Shown: positions 40,662 to 50,338 of the stretch, in pieces
How positions within the stretch are numbered: position 1 is the stretch's first letter
Layout of the letters: each line of letters begins with the position of its first letter
From: Moraxellaceae bacterium
GTDB taxonomy: Bacteria; Pseudomonadota; Gammaproteobacteria; Burkholderiales; Rhodocyclaceae
Assembly: GCA_031119205.1 (NCBI GenBank)
Contig: JAVHYF010000020.1
Coordinates: 1 to 57,435, forward strand
DNA length: 57,435 nucleotides
Direction: 5' to 3'
Notes under the pieces: generated by a model
Databases searched by the model: none
What the model was told of the DNA's origin: nothing
What the model saw: the letters and a program-made list of their open reading frames with translations, nothing else
Program-made: the position numbers and the translations under genes

Positions 40662-41987
40662 ATGAGAACCGGACTTTCGATGAAGCGCTGTACCGCATTG
40701 CTGCTCGGCGCACTGGCTGCGACGGGCACCCAGGCTGCCGACCTGCTGGATGTCTACCGCGAGGCGGTGGCCAACGACGCGCAGTACGCGGCGGCCCGTG
40801 CCCAGCTGGAAGCCGGCAAGGAGAAGCTGCCGCAAGGCCGCGCCGGCCTGTTGCCCAACATCGGCCTCGCCGCTGGTACCAGTTACAACATGGTGGATGC
40901 CGACCGGCCGGCCAACATCGAGCGCGACTACAACAGCAACAGCTACCAGCTGCGTCTGACCCAGCCGCTGTTCCGCTGGCAGAACTGGGTGGCCTACCGC
41001 CAGGGCGAGATCCAGGTGGGTATCGCCGAAGCGCAGTTCCTGCAGGCGAAAAGCGATCTGATCGTGCGTACCTCGCAGGCGTACTTCGACGTGCTCTACG
41101 CCGAGGACGTGCTGAGCGCCGTCTCCACGCTGAAGGTCGCCAACTCCGAGCAACTGGGGCTGGCCAAGAAGAGCTTCGAGGTGGGCACCGTCACGATCAC
41201 CGACGTGAACGAAGCGCAATCCCGCTACGACCTGACCGCCGCGCAGGAAATCGCCGCCCAGGCCGACCTGGAGATCAAGCGCAATGCCCTGCGCGTGCTG
41301 ACCGGTCGCGACCCGCAAGTGCTGGCCAAGCTGCGGGAGGGCGTCCAGCTGATTTCGCCGCAGCCGTCTGACCTGGAGTCCTGGGTGCGTGCCGCCGAGC
41401 AGAGCAACCCCAACGTGCAGGCCCAGAACCTGTCGGCCGAATTCGCCAAGCGCGAAGTCGAGCGCAGCCGCGCCGGCCACCTGCCGACGCTGGATCTGGT
41501 GGCCAGCAATGGCCGCTCGCATGCATCCGGCAGCGTGAACGGTCAGGAGTCCCTGTCGCGCAGCAACGTCGTGGGCCTGGAGCTGCAACTGCCGATCTAC
41601 CAGGGTGGTGCTACGCAGTCGCGCGTGCGTGAGTCGTCGGCCCTGTACGACAAGGCCCGCTTCGACCTGGAGAACGTGCGTCGCAATGCGGCCCAGCTGG
41701 CCCGCCAGTCCTACCTCGGCACCACCAGCGGCATCGCCCAGGTGAAGGGTTACGAGGCGGCGATGGTTTCCGGCCGCAGCTCGCTGGAATCCAACAAGCT
41801 GGGCTACGAAGTGGGCGTGCGCATCAACATCGACGTGCTGAACGCGCAGACCCAACTGGCAGATACCTACGCCAAGCTGCAGAAGGCGCGCTACGACGCG
41901 ATCATCGCCCAGCTGCGCCTGAAGTCCGCCGCGGGCTCGCTGGCCGAGCCGGATGTGGAGCAGGTGAATACGCTGCTGAATCGCTGA
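40662..41987 (+). CDS. tolC: TolC-family outer-membrane efflux protein
   Basis: A 441-residue outer-membrane channel for tripartite efflux and type I secretion. The signal peptide is about 1-26 (LLLGALAATGTQA). Two TolC/OEP repeats follow, with typical segments LLDVYREAVANDAQYAAARAQ, LTQPLFRWQNW and LQLPIYQGG. A second in-frame ATG at 40680 would shorten it by six residues and is equally possible. It ends the PCMT-rhodanese-tolC run, has a perfect terminator 15 nt on, and could serve the RND pump upstream. Confidence 0.93.
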   Translation: MRTGLSMKRCTALLLGALAATGTQAADLLDVYREAVANDAQYAAARAQLEAGKEKLPQGRAGLLPNIGLAAGTSYNMVDADRPANIERDYNSNSYQLRLTQPLFRWQNWVAYRQGEIQVGIAEAQFLQAKSDLIVRTSQAYFDVLYAEDVLSAVSTLKVANSEQLGLAKKSFEVGTVTITDVNEAQSRYDLTAAQEIAAQADLEIKRNALRVLTGRDPQVLAKLREGVQLISPQPSDLESWVRAAEQSNPNVQAQNLSAEFAKREVERSRAGHLPTLDLVASNGRSHASGSVNGQESLSRSNVVGLELQLPIYQGGATQSRVRESSALYDKARFDLENVRRNAAQLARQSYLGTTSGIAQVKGYEAAMVSGRSSLESNKLGYEVGVRINIDVLNAQTQLADTYAKLQKARYDAIIAQLRLKSAAGSLAEPDVEQVNTLLNR

Positions 41988-42001
41988 GCGAACAGTTCCC
42001 G

Positions 42002-42037
42002 AATGAAAAAGGGCGGCCTCGGCCGCCCTTTTTCATT
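42002..42037. terminator. Bidirectional terminator between tolC and waaA
   Basis: A perfect 16-bp stem, 42002-42017 with 42022-42037, loop CTCG, A-run on the left and T-run on the right (AAAAAGGGCGGC and GCCGCCCTTTTT). It serves both convergent genes. Confidence 0.93.
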
Positions 42038-42052
42038 GCTCTGCGAAGGGTG

Positions 42053-43324
42053 CTACCAGCCCATCACATCCTTGATCGCATCGATGGTCCGCCGGGTGGC
42101 GCCGCGGTGGGCTGCGGCGAAGGCAAGGCCGGCGTCGCGCATCTTGGTCTTGCGCGAGGGCGTGTCGAGCAGGCGTTGCGAGGCTTTCAGCGCGACGTCT
42201 ACGTCCGGACAGCGACGCGCGGCACCGGCCGCGATGGCGCCTTCGGTAGCTTCTGCGAAGTTGAAGGTGTGCGGGCCGATCAGTACGGGCGTGCCGACTG
42301 CACAGGCTTCGATGAGGTTCTGGCCTCCCAGCGGTAGCCAGCTGCCGCCGATGAGCGCCGCATCCGCCATGCGGTAGTAAGCCAGCATCTCGCCCATGCT
42401 GTCGCCCAGCCATACGCGCACGCCAGCACCGATGGGCTGTTCGCCCGCGCTGCGGCGGGCCAGCGTCAGGCCGTTGCGCTCCACCAGTTGGGCGACTTCG
42501 TCGAAGCGTTGTGGGTGGCGCGGCACCAGCACCAGCAGCACCTCGGCCCGGCAGTGGCGGGTGAAAGCTTCCAGCAAGAGGGCCTCCTCGCCCTCGCGCG
42601 TGCTTGCCGCCAGCAGGACGGGGCGGTTGCCGGCCAGGGCCTTGAAGCGGTCGCCGAGGGCGAGCTTGTCTTCATCCAGGCGCAGGTCGAACTTCATGTT
42701 GCCGCAAACATGGACGTCGCCCGCACCGAGGCTGCGCAGGCGCTCGGCGTCGGCCTCGCTCTGGGCGAGGATGCGGGTGAAAGCCGCGAAGGCTGGCCGG
42801 GCCAGCGCGCCGATGCGCTTGTAGCCGCGAGCCGAGCGCTCCGACAGGCGCGCATTGACCAGCACGGTGGGAATGTTCTCCGCCAGCGTCGCGGCCATCA
42901 GGTTCGGCCACACCTCGGTTTCCATGACGATGCCGAGCGCGGGCCGGGTGCTGCGCAGGAAGCTGCGCACGCACCAGGGCAGGTCGTAAGGCAGGTAACG
43001 GCTCTCCACCCGCAGCTCCTTGCCGAACAGTTCGCGCGCGGTGGCCCGGCCGGTGGGGGTCATGTGGGTGAGCAGGATGCGGTGGCCAGGGTAGTGCTCC
43101 AGCAGGGCGCGCACCAGCGGTTGCGCGGCGCGGGTCTCGCCGACCGACACGCTGTGCAGCCAGATGCAGGGGTCCGCGTGCGACCAGCCGCCCAGGCCGA
43201 AACGTTCGCCTACGTGCTGAAGGTATTCGGGCTGCTTGCGCGAGCGCCACAGCAGGCGCAGGCCCACCAGCGGCAGGGCCAGCAGCCATAACAGGGTGTA
43301 CAGGGCGCGCAGGGCGGAATCCAT
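42053..43324 (-). CDS. waaA: 3-deoxy-D-manno-octulosonic acid (Kdo) transferase
   Basis: A 423-residue GT-B enzyme that adds Kdo to lipid A precursor at the cytoplasmic face of the inner membrane. An N-terminal membrane anchor (YTLLWLLALPLVGLRLLW) is followed by the family motifs WLHSVSVGETRAAQPLV, HMTPTGRATARELFG and METEVWPNLMAATL, then the C-terminal donor domain (IGGSWLPLGGQNLIEACAVGTPVLIGPHTFNF). Normal length. It is 26 nt downstream of waaC in the same direction, forming an LPS inner-core pair. Confidence 0.95.
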   Translation of the reverse strand: MDSALRALYTLLWLLALPLVGLRLLWRSRKQPEYLQHVGERFGLGGWSHADPCIWLHSVSVGETRAAQPLVRALLEHYPGHRILLTHMTPTGRATARELFGKELRVESRYLPYDLPWCVRSFLRSTRPALGIVMETEVWPNLMAATLAENIPTVLVNARLSERSARGYKRIGALARPAFAAFTRILAQSEADAERLRSLGAGDVHVCGNMKFDLRLDEDKLALGDRFKALAGNRPVLLAASTREGEEALLLEAFTRHCRAEVLLVLVPRHPQRFDEVAQLVERNGLTLARRSAGEQPIGAGVRVWLGDSMGEMLAYYRMADAALIGGSWLPLGGQNLIEACAVGTPVLIGPHTFNFAEATEGAIAAGAARRCPDVDVALKASQRLLDTPSRKTKMRDAGLAFAAAHRGATRRTIDAIKDVMGW

Positions 43325-43350
43325 GGGGCGGCGGCAGAGGCTGATGAAGG

Positions 43351-44319
43351 TCAGGCGATGGCCTGCCCGGTGAGCCGGTCGAAGGTGGCCAATACCTCTT
43401 CAGGGGCGGGGCATTGTCCCTGTCCGCCGAGGTTCACGGCTTCGCGGCCGGCATGAACGCCGACCAGTCCCGGATCGGTGGCGAGGTAGAGCGCGACAGT
43501 GGGGCGTGCCAGCGCTGCGGCCAGATGGGTCAGGCCGGTATCCACGCCCACCACGCCACGCGCGCCGGCAATGACCGTGGCCAGCTCGGCCACGCTGCTG
43601 CGCGGCGCCGCGACGGCGTCCGGAATGGCCGCCGCCAGCCGGGCGGCGCGTTCCAGCTCGGCCGGGCTGCCGGCGGGCAGCACGCTGCGCAGCCCGCTGG
43701 CATGCAGGGACTGGCCGAGGGCCGTCCAGCGGGCCTCGGGCCATAGCTTGTCGTCCCGGCTGGTGGCTGACAGCAGCACGACATAGGGGCTGTCAGGCAA
43801 CCAGGCGGGCGCCGGCGCCGTGGTGTGCAGGCCGTAGCGTAGCGGCATGTCCAGGGGGTAGTCGCAGGCCGCGGCAGCCAGCCAGCGGTTGCGGTCGACC
43901 GCGTGGGCGGTCTTCGGAATGGCGAAATGGCAGTCGTAAGCCCAGGCCGCCAGTGGCTCACGGGCTGACTCGCGGGCATGACCGCAGCGCAGGCCCTGGG
44001 CGAGGCGGGTGATCACCGCGCTTTTCACCAGGCCCTGGGTGTCGATCACCATGTCGTAGTAATCCTGCCGCAGACTGCACAGGAAGCTGCGCATCTCGGC
44101 CCGGGTTTCGCGCCGCCGCAGCTCCTTGCGCCAGCGCCGGATCGCCACCGGGATCACGCGGCGCACCGCAGGGTGCAAGCGCGGAATATCGGCAAAACCC
44201 TCTTCCACCACCCAGTCGATCGCCACGTTCGGCATGGCGCGACGAAGGTCGGACACGACCGGCAGGTTGTGAATGACGTCACCCAGGGATGAAGTCTTGA
44301 CGAGCAGGATGGAGCGCAT
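43351..44319 (-). CDS. waaC: LPS heptosyltransferase I
   Basis: A 322-residue GT9 enzyme that adds the first L-glycero-D-manno-heptose to Kdo. Family motifs are KTSSLGDVIHNLPVVSDLRR at the N-terminus, DTQGLVKSAVITRLA, then the donor site KLWPEARWTALGQSL and GVVGVDTGLTHLAAALARPT. Normal length. It is divergent from the glycosyltransferase gene at 44402 across an 82-nt promoter region, and directly upstream of waaA. Confidence 0.93.
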   Translation of the reverse strand: MRSILLVKTSSLGDVIHNLPVVSDLRRAMPNVAIDWVVEEGFADIPRLHPAVRRVIPVAIRRWRKELRRRETRAEMRSFLCSLRQDYYDMVIDTQGLVKSAVITRLAQGLRCGHARESAREPLAAWAYDCHFAIPKTAHAVDRNRWLAAAACDYPLDMPLRYGLHTTAPAPAWLPDSPYVVLLSATSRDDKLWPEARWTALGQSLHASGLRSVLPAGSPAELERAARLAAAIPDAVAAPRSSVAELATVIAGARGVVGVDTGLTHLAAALARPTVALYLATDPGLVGVHAGREAVNLGGQGQCPAPEEVLATFDRLTGQAIA

Positions 44320-44367
44320 GAACGGGCAGGTGACAGGTGTCGCAGCCGGATTGCAGGGAGGGTGGCG

Positions 44368-44373
44368 TAAAAT
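44368..44373 (+). promoter_or_regulatory. Possible -10 element for the glycosyltransferase pair
   Basis: TAAAAT in a GGCGTAAAATGCGGGCC context lies 29 nt upstream of the ATG at 44402, inside the waaC divergent region. No good -35 element is seen. Confidence 0.35.
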
Positions 44374-44401
44374 GCGGGCCGTCGATTATAGCCAGCCCCC
44401 C

Positions 44402-45199
44402 ATGTCTGCAAGCCCTGCTCCTGCCAGGATGGCCAGGCGCTCTCCTGTGTCTGCTGTCCTGGTTGTCCGAGATTGCGCAACGCAGTTGCCAGCCACATTG
44501 GTCGCGTTGGCTTTCTGTGACGAGATCGTGGTGGTTGATTCCGGCAGCAGGGACGACACGGTCGCCGTAGCGAGAGCCTGGGGGGCTCGCGTCATAGAAG
44601 AGCCGTGGCGTGGATTCGGCCCACAGAAGCAGTTCGCTATCGAGCAAGCGGTCTACGACTGGGTGTTGTGCGTGGATTCTGATGAAGTCGTCTCGACATC
44701 CTTGTGCGCCAGCATCGAGGACATATTGAGAGCTCCTGATTTTCACGTTTATGAGATTGGAAGGCGGAGCCTTTTCTTCGGCCGGTATCTGCGTTACGGC
44801 GAAGGGAGAGCTGACTACTCTGCACGTCTTTTCAACCGGGGGTATGCGAAGTGGAGCGAAGACCGTGTTTATGAGAAGGTCATAACCCTGTCGCGTGTTG
44901 GCCGTGCGAAGGGCGACTTGCTTTGTGGGGAGGGTGATACCTTGACGGCTGCTTTGAAGAGGCAGGATGAATTTTCGACGCTGGCGGCAAGGCTGGCTGT
45001 GGGTGAAGGCGAGTCTTCGGGAGGTGTGAAGGTGATCGTTAGCCCGGCCTTTCGTTTCATCAAGAATTACTTCTTTCGTCTGGGCTTCATGGATGGAGTT
45101 CCGGGTCTTGTGTTTGCGCTGATGGGGGCGTATTCCTCATTTCTTAAACACGCAAAGATGGTGGAGCTGCAGCGCACAGGGAATGGGGAGAAACTGTGA
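44402..45199 (+). CDS. Family 2 glycosyltransferase, LPS core WaaE/LgtF-like
   Basis: A 265-residue GT-A enzyme. The nucleotide-binding start (VSAVLVVRDCATQLPATLVAL) is followed by IVVVDSGSRDDTVAVARAWG and the DxD-like metal site LCVDSDEVV. The DDTVxxA and FGPQKQFAIEQA patterns are those of LPS-core beta-1,4-glucosyltransferases, often next to waaA/waaC as here. The ATG at 44402 is preferred; an upstream in-frame ATG at 44372 adds ten residues. The second half is visibly AT-richer than the surrounding genes. Its stop overlaps the GTG of the next glycosyltransferase. Confidence 0.88.
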   Translation: MSASPAPARMARRSPVSAVLVVRDCATQLPATLVALAFCDEIVVVDSGSRDDTVAVARAWGARVIEEPWRGFGPQKQFAIEQAVYDWVLCVDSDEVVSTSLCASIEDILRAPDFHVYEIGRRSLFFGRYLRYGEGRADYSARLFNRGYAKWSEDRVYEKVITLSRVGRAKGDLLCGEGDTLTAALKRQDEFSTLAARLAVGEGESSGGVKVIVSPAFRFIKNYFFRLGFMDGVPGLVFALMGAYSSFLKHAKMVELQRTGNGEKL

Positions 45200-45981
45200 C
45201 CAAAGAAGGTTTGAGCGGCCTTGTCATTGCCTTCAACGAAGAGTTGCGTATCGTCGACTGCATCAGGTCGCTCTTTGAAGTTTGTGACGATGTTGTCGTG
45301 GTTGACTCTTGCAGCACGGATCGCACCGTAGAGCTCGCGGAGTGCGCGGGGGCGACCGTTTTGAAGCAGTCGTTTCTGGGCGATGGACCGCAGCGTAATT
45401 TCGGCATCCCTCATTGCAGGCATGACTGGATCATTAACCTTGACGCAGATGAGGTGCTTGAGGCTGACTTCGTTGACTTCATGAAGCGCAATGAACTGGA
45501 CTCGCTGGCGGTCGACGCGATCGCAAGCAGGCGTCGGAACTATGTCGGCGGGCGCACGACGCGACTGGCGGGGCAGTATCCCGACTACGTAGTACGCGTG
45601 TTTGACAGAAGAAAAGCCAGGTTCTCCAACGTCAAAGTCCATACGCGGATACAGGCCGCCAGAATTCTTCGCACCGCTGTTCACATCAAGCATCACTCAT
45701 ACGCGGACTACGCGGATCTGTTTGCGCGAGCAGTCAAGTATGGAGCTTGGGCTGCCGACGATCTCGCGGCGCGGGGAGTGCCTATCAACCGGTTTTCTGG
45801 CGTCCTGCATGGGGCAACCTCGCTGCTAAAACACTATGTCGTGAAGATGGGGTTTCTTGCCGGAGCTGACGGATTGAACATCTCATTGGCAAAAGCGCTG
45901 TCCTCTTACCTGAAATACGCCCATGCGAGGGAGAGGTTGGTGCGCACGAAGGTTCTATCTGATGGGCAGAGCGACTTGTGA
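45196..45981 (+). CDS. Second family 2 glycosyltransferase, LPS core type
   Basis: A 261-residue GT-A enzyme paralogous to the one before it: LSGLVIAFNEELRIVDCIRSL, VVVVDSCSTDRTVELAECAG, GDGPQRNFGIPH and the metal site INLDADEVLE. The GTG at 45196 overlaps the preceding stop (GTGA) and has GGGGAG at 45185-45190, so the pair is translationally coupled. It probably adds the next core or oligosaccharide residue. Base composition is AT-richer than in the flanking nucleotide-sugar genes, suggesting that this strain-variable part of the core locus was acquired. The sugar specificity is unknown. Confidence 0.86.
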   Translation: MTKEGLSGLVIAFNEELRIVDCIRSLFEVCDDVVVVDSCSTDRTVELAECAGATVLKQSFLGDGPQRNFGIPHCRHDWIINLDADEVLEADFVDFMKRNELDSLAVDAIASRRRNYVGGRTTRLAGQYPDYVVRVFDRRKARFSNVKVHTRIQAARILRTAVHIKHHSYADYADLFARAVKYGAWAADDLAARGVPINRFSGVLHGATSLLKHYVVKMGFLAGADGLNISLAKALSSYLKYAHARERLVRTKVLSDGQSDL

Positions 45982-46131
45982 AGGGACGAATTTCCGCCCA
46001 TGACGATGCGTGCACCACCGGTGCTTCGAGTCGCAAGCATCGTAGAGAGTAAGCGCAAGATGTCGCTCTGAACGGCATTGAAATGCCTATTCAGGGCGAC
46101 TCCAGAATCCTTATCTACCCACCCCCAGATC

Positions 46132-47139
46132 ATGAAAATCCTCGTTACCGGCGCTGCCGGGTTCATCGGCTCCCACGCATCCCAGGTCCTTCTCGCCCGC
46201 GGCGACGAGGTCGTCGGTCTGGACAACCTCAATGACTATTACGACCCGCAGCTCAAGCGCGACCGCCTGGCCCGTCTGACCGACAAGCCGGGCTTCCGCT
46301 TCGTGCAGCTCGATGTGGCTGACAACGCGGGCATGGCGCGCCTGTTCGCCGAGGAAAAATTCGACCGCGTGATCCACCTGGCCGCGCAGGCCGGCGTGCG
46401 CTATTCGCTGGTCAATCCGCAGGCTTACATCGATGCCAACATCGTTGGTTTCACCAACATCCTGGAGGGCTGCCGCCACAACCAGGTCGGCCATCTCGTG
46501 TATGCCTCCAGCTCCAGCGTGTACGGCGGCAACACCAACATGCCGTTCTCGGAAGGCAACAGCGTTGACCACCCGGTGAGCCTGTACGCGGCCACCAAGA
46601 AGGCCAATGAACTGATGGCTCATACCTACAGCCACCTGTTCAACATCCCGACCACCGGCCTGCGCTTCTTCACGGTGTACGGCCCGTGGGGACGGCCGGA
46701 CATGGCGCTGTTCCTGTTCACCAAGGCGATGCTGGAAGGCCGCGCCATCGACGTGTTCAACCACGGCAAGATGCAGCGCGACTTCACCTATATCGATGAC
46801 ATCGTTGCTGGCGTCATCGCCACGCTGGATCGCCCCGCCGAGCCGGACGCCGGCTTCGACAAGCAGGATCCTTCGCCCGACCGTTCATGGGCACCGTTCC
46901 GCGTGTTCAACATCGGCAACCAGGGGCCGGTGGAGCTGATGCGGTTCATCGAGGCGATCGAGAAAGCGCTGGGCATCGAGGCGACGAAGAACCTGTTGCC
47001 GATCCAGCCTGGCGACGTGCCGGCGACCTACGCTGACGTATCCGCCCTGACCGAATGGACCGGCCTCAAGCCGGGCACCAGTATCGAGGACGGCGTGGCC
47101 CGCTTCGTGGCCTGGTATCGCGATTACTACAAGGTGTGA
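46132..47139 (+). CDS. UDP-glucuronate 4-epimerase family protein
   Basis: A 335-residue extended short-chain dehydrogenase that interconverts UDP-glucuronate and UDP-galacturonate. NAD-binding [34 protein letters not shown] (a signature of the UDP-GlcA epimerase group), the catalytic YxxxK in [12 protein letters not shown], and [19 protein letters not shown] are all visible. The start at 46132 is used because the upstream residues lie outside the fold. It heads a rightward block with wecB 5 nt downstream. About 150 nt without a gene separates it from the glycosyltransferases. Confidence 0.92.
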   Translation: MKILVTGAAGFIGSHASQVLLARGDEVVGLDNLNDYYDPQLKRDRLARLTDKPGFRFVQLDVADNAGMARLFAEEKFDRVIHLAAQAGVRYSLVNPQAYIDANIVGFTNILEGCRHNQVGHLVYASSSSVYGGNTNMPFSEGNSVDHPVSLYAATKKANELMAHTYSHLFNIPTTGLRFFTVYGPWGRPDMALFLFTKAMLEGRAIDVFNHGKMQRDFTYIDDIVAGVIATLDRPAEPDAGFDKQDPSPDRSWAPFRVFNIGNQGPVELMRFIEAIEKALGIEATKNLLPIQPGDVPATYADVSALTEWTGLKPGTSIEDGVARFVAWYRDYYKV

Positions 47140-47144
47140 GCGAC

Positions 47145-48248
47145 ATGGCCAAGAGCATCTACCTGGTGGCGGGCGCGCGTCCCAATTTCATGAAGATCGC
47201 CCCCATCGTGCGTGCACTGCAGGCGCGTTCCGAGGCCTTCAGCTACAGGATCGTGCATACCGGTCAGCACTACGACCGTGACATGAGTGATGTGTTCTTC
47301 GAGGAGCTCGGCATTCCGCAACCGGACCATCATCTGGACTGCGGTGGTGGCAGCCACGCCGAGCAGACCGCGAAGATCATGGTTGCGTTCGAGAAGATCT
47401 GCGTCGCCGAACGACCGGACGCGGTGCTGGTGGTGGGGGACGTGAACTCGACGCTGGCCTGCTCCATCGTCGCCAAGAAGCTGCACATTCCCGTCGCGCA
47501 CGTCGAAGCCGGCTTGCGCAGTGGCGACATGGCGATGCCGGAAGAGATCAACCGGCTCGTCACCGACAGCATCACCGACTGGTTCTTCTGCACCGAGCCG
47601 GCGGGCGTCGACAACCTGCTACGCGAGGGCAAGGCGAAGGACGGGGTATTCCATGTCGGTCATGTGATGGTCGACAACCTGTTCTACCAGGCCGAGCAAC
47701 TGCAGCGTGCCGACCGTGCCGGCTTCCTGTCCGAGCCGCTGAAGCGGCAGCTTGGCCGCTACGGCGTGGTGACCCTGCACCGGCCCAGCAACGTGGACGA
47801 TGAGGCGACGCTGCGCGGGCTGGCCGGTGCGCTGAAGTCCATCGCGGAGGACCTGCCGCTGGTGTTTCCGGTGCACCCGCGTACGCGCGGCAACCTGGAG
47901 CGTTTCGGACTGGATCTCGGCCCGAACATCCACCTCACCAAGCCGCTGTCTTATATGGACTTCCTCAATCTGTGGAAGGACGCCGCCCTGATCCTTACCG
48001 ACAGCGGTGGCCTGCAGGAAGAAACCACGGCGATGGGCATCCCCTGCCTGACGCTTCGCGAGAATACCGAACGCCCGGTGACACTGGACGAAGGTACCAA
48101 CACGCTCGTCGGCACCGATCCTCAGGCCATACTGCGCGAGGCTGCCCGGGTCGTCGCAGGGCAGGGCAAGCAGGGCCGGCGGCCAGCATTGTGGGATGGT
48201 GCTGCTGCTACGCGCATCGTCGCGCAACTCGAACAACTCCTTCACTGA
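47145..48248 (+). CDS. wecB: UDP-N-acetylglucosamine 2-epimerase (non-hydrolysing)
   Basis: A 367-residue GT-B-like enzyme that interconverts UDP-GlcNAc and UDP-ManNAc. The N-terminus [18 protein letters not shown] is characteristic. Further family segments are [52 protein letters not shown] and [19 protein letters not shown]. It is 5 nt after the epimerase gene and 17 nt before rfbB, so it is part of one operon making precursors for a surface polysaccharide. Confidence 0.94.
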   Translation: MAKSIYLVAGARPNFMKIAPIVRALQARSEAFSYRIVHTGQHYDRDMSDVFFEELGIPQPDHHLDCGGGSHAEQTAKIMVAFEKICVAERPDAVLVVGDVNSTLACSIVAKKLHIPVAHVEAGLRSGDMAMPEEINRLVTDSITDWFFCTEPAGVDNLLREGKAKDGVFHVGHVMVDNLFYQAEQLQRADRAGFLSEPLKRQLGRYGVVTLHRPSNVDDEATLRGLAGALKSIAEDLPLVFPVHPRTRGNLERFGLDLGPNIHLTKPLSYMDFLNLWKDAALILTDSGGLQEETTAMGIPCLTLRENTERPVTLDEGTNTLVGTDPQAILREAARVVAGQGKQGRRPALWDGAAATRIVAQLEQLLH

Positions 48249-48265
48249 ATCGATCAAGGTCAGAC

Positions 48266-49342
48266 ATGAGCATCCTCGTCACTGGCGGTGCCGGTTTCAT
48301 CGGCAGCAATTTCGTTCTGGACTGGCTGCGCGAGCGCGACGAGCCGGTTGTCAATCTCGACAAACTGACCTATGCCGGCAATCCCGAGAACCTGAAGAGC
48401 CTGGACGGCGATGCGCGCCATGTCTTCGTGCAGGGCGACATCTGCGACCGTGCATTGATCGATCGCCTGCTCGCCGAACACAAGCCACGCGCCATCGTGC
48501 ACTTCGCTGCCGAGTCCCACGTGGATCGCAGCATTCACGGTCCGGGCGAGTTCCTGCGCACCAATATCGATGGCACCTTCACCCTGCTGGAGGCTGCAAG
48601 GGCGTACTGGAACGGCCTCGAAGGCGATGCGAAGACGGGCTTCCGCTTCCACCACGTCAGTACCGACGAGGTGTACGGATCACTGAAGCCGAGCGACCCG
48701 CCCTTCACAGAGACGAATCCCTACGAGCCGAACAGCCCGTACTCCGCCAGCAAGGCGGCGAGCGACCATCTCGTACGCGCCTGGCATCACACCTATGGCC
48801 TGCCGGTGACCACCAGCAACTGCTCGAACAACTACGGCCCCTATCACTTCCCCGAGAAGCTGATCCCGTTGATGATCGCCAACGCACTGGCCGGCAAGGC
48901 CTTGCCCATATACGGCGACGGCCAGCAGATCCGTGACTGGCTGTACGTCACCGATCACTGCAGCGCCATCCGCGCAGTGCTCGACAAGGGCAAGGTGGGC
49001 GAGGTGTACAACGTTGGCGGCTGGAACGAAAAGCCGAACATCGAGATCGTGCAGACGCTGATCAAGCTGCTCGATGAGTTCTCGCCGCGTGCCGATGGCA
49101 AGTCCTACAGCGAGCAGATCACCTACGTTACCGACCGCCCCGGTCACGACCGCCGCTACGCCATCGACGCCCGCAAGATCGAGCGCGAACTTGGCTGGCG
49201 CCCGGCGGAAACCTTCGAGACCGGCATCCGCAAGACGGTCGCGTGGTACCTCGCCAACCAGCAGTGGGTACGCAACGTGCAGAGCGGCGCCTACCGCGAG
49301 TGGCTGGACAAGAACTACGCCAACCGCGCGGTGCCGGCATGA
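48266..49342 (+). CDS. rfbB: dTDP-glucose 4,6-dehydratase
   Basis: A 358-residue extended SDR that converts dTDP-glucose to dTDP-4-keto-6-deoxyglucose, the second step of dTDP-L-rhamnose synthesis. The NAD site [17 protein letters not shown], the active-site region [11 protein letters not shown], the catalytic [15 protein letters not shown] and [17 protein letters not shown] are textbook for RfbB. It overlaps rfbD by 4 nt (ATGA). Confidence 0.96.
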   Translation: MSILVTGGAGFIGSNFVLDWLRERDEPVVNLDKLTYAGNPENLKSLDGDARHVFVQGDICDRALIDRLLAEHKPRAIVHFAAESHVDRSIHGPGEFLRTNIDGTFTLLEAARAYWNGLEGDAKTGFRFHHVSTDEVYGSLKPSDPPFTETNPYEPNSPYSASKAASDHLVRAWHHTYGLPVTTSNCSNNYGPYHFPEKLIPLMIANALAGKALPIYGDGQQIRDWLYVTDHCSAIRAVLDKGKVGEVYNVGGWNEKPNIEIVQTLIKLLDEFSPRADGKSYSEQITYVTDRPGHDRRYAIDARKIERELGWRPAETFETGIRKTVAWYLANQQWVRNVQSGAYREWLDKNYANRAVPA

Positions 49343-50220
49343 AGATATTGCTGTTCGGCAAGACCGGACAGGTCGGGTGGGAGTTGCAGCGGTCCCTCGC
49401 GCCATTGGGCGACGTCGTGGCTTTGGCAAGCAAGAGCACTGATCTCTGCGGTGACTTCACCAATCTGACAGGCCTGGCTGAGACAGTGCGGCGCGTGCAA
49501 CCCGATGTCATCGTCAACGCTGCTGCCTACACCGCTGTCGACAAGGCAGAGAGTGAGCCCGAGCTGGCCCTGACCGTTAACGCGCTGGCTCCCGAGGTGT
49601 TGGCGGTCGAGGCGGCCAGGCAAGGCGCTTTGCTGGTCCACTATTCGACCGACTACGTGTTCGATGGGACTGGCACGGAGGCGCGCCGTGAGGACGCCCC
49701 GACCGGCCCGCTCAGCGTGTACGGCCGCACGAAGCTTGAAGGCGAGGCACGCATTTCGGGCGCCGGTTGCCGGCACCTCATCTTCCGCACCAGCTGGGTC
49801 TACGCTGCGCGTGGCGGGAACTTTGCCAAGACCATGCTCAGGCTCGGTAGTGAGCGCGAAGTGCTGAATGTGATCGACGATCAGGTAGGCTCACCGACTG
49901 GCGCCGAGCTGATCGCAGACGTCACGGCCCATGCCGTCCAACGGTTCCGGCCGGAATTGGGCGGTATTCATCACCTGGTGGCGGCCGGAGAGACCAGCTG
50001 GCACGAGTATGCGCGTTTTGTTCTCGATATCGCCCGTAAGCGCGGCATGCCCCTGAAGCTGCAGGAGCTTAACGCGATACCAACCAGTGCCTATCCCACC
50101 CCGGCGCGCCGACCGCACAACTCCCGACTGGACAGGACACGACTGGAGCAGAGTTTCGGGCTGCTCATGCCAGCCTGGCAGGCGGGCGTCCTGCGCATGC
50201 TGGACGAGGTATTGCAGTAG
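49339..50220 (+). CDS. rfbD: dTDP-4-dehydrorhamnose reductase
   Basis: A 293-residue SDR performing the last, NAD(P)H-dependent step to dTDP-L-rhamnose. [48 protein letters not shown] and the YxxxK in YGRTKLEGE are visible. Its ATG overlaps the rfbB stop. A 118-nt gap with a likely promoter separates it from rfbA. Its substrate should come from an RfbC epimerase, which is not encoded in this window. Confidence 0.95.
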   Translation: MKILLFGKTGQVGWELQRSLAPLGDVVALASKSTDLCGDFTNLTGLAETVRRVQPDVIVNAAAYTAVDKAESEPELALTVNALAPEVLAVEAARQGALLVHYSTDYVFDGTGTEARREDAPTGPLSVYGRTKLEGEARISGAGCRHLIFRTSWVYAARGGNFAKTMLRLGSEREVLNVIDDQVGSPTGAELIADVTAHAVQRFRPELGGIHHLVAAGETSWHEYARFVLDIARKRGMPLKLQELNAIPTSAYPTPARRPHNSRLDRTRLEQSFGLLMPAWQAGVLRMLDEVLQ

Positions 50221-50308
50221 AGCGCGAGAATGAGCCGCTGACTTGTCCAGGGCTGTTCTGCCCTTGCGGGTAGCGGAGTCCGCGGGACTGGAGAAGACCC
50301 GGGTGCGC

Positions 50309-50314
50309 TAAAAT
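50309..50314 (+). promoter_or_regulatory. Possible -10 element upstream of rfbA
   Basis: TAAAAT in a GTGCGCTAAAATCTGCAG context lies 25 nt upstream of the rfbA ATG, with a possible extended -10 TG four bases before it. It suggests rfbA can be transcribed separately from rfbBD. Confidence 0.4.
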
Positions 50315-50338
50315 CTGCAGACTTATCTGGGGACTGAC

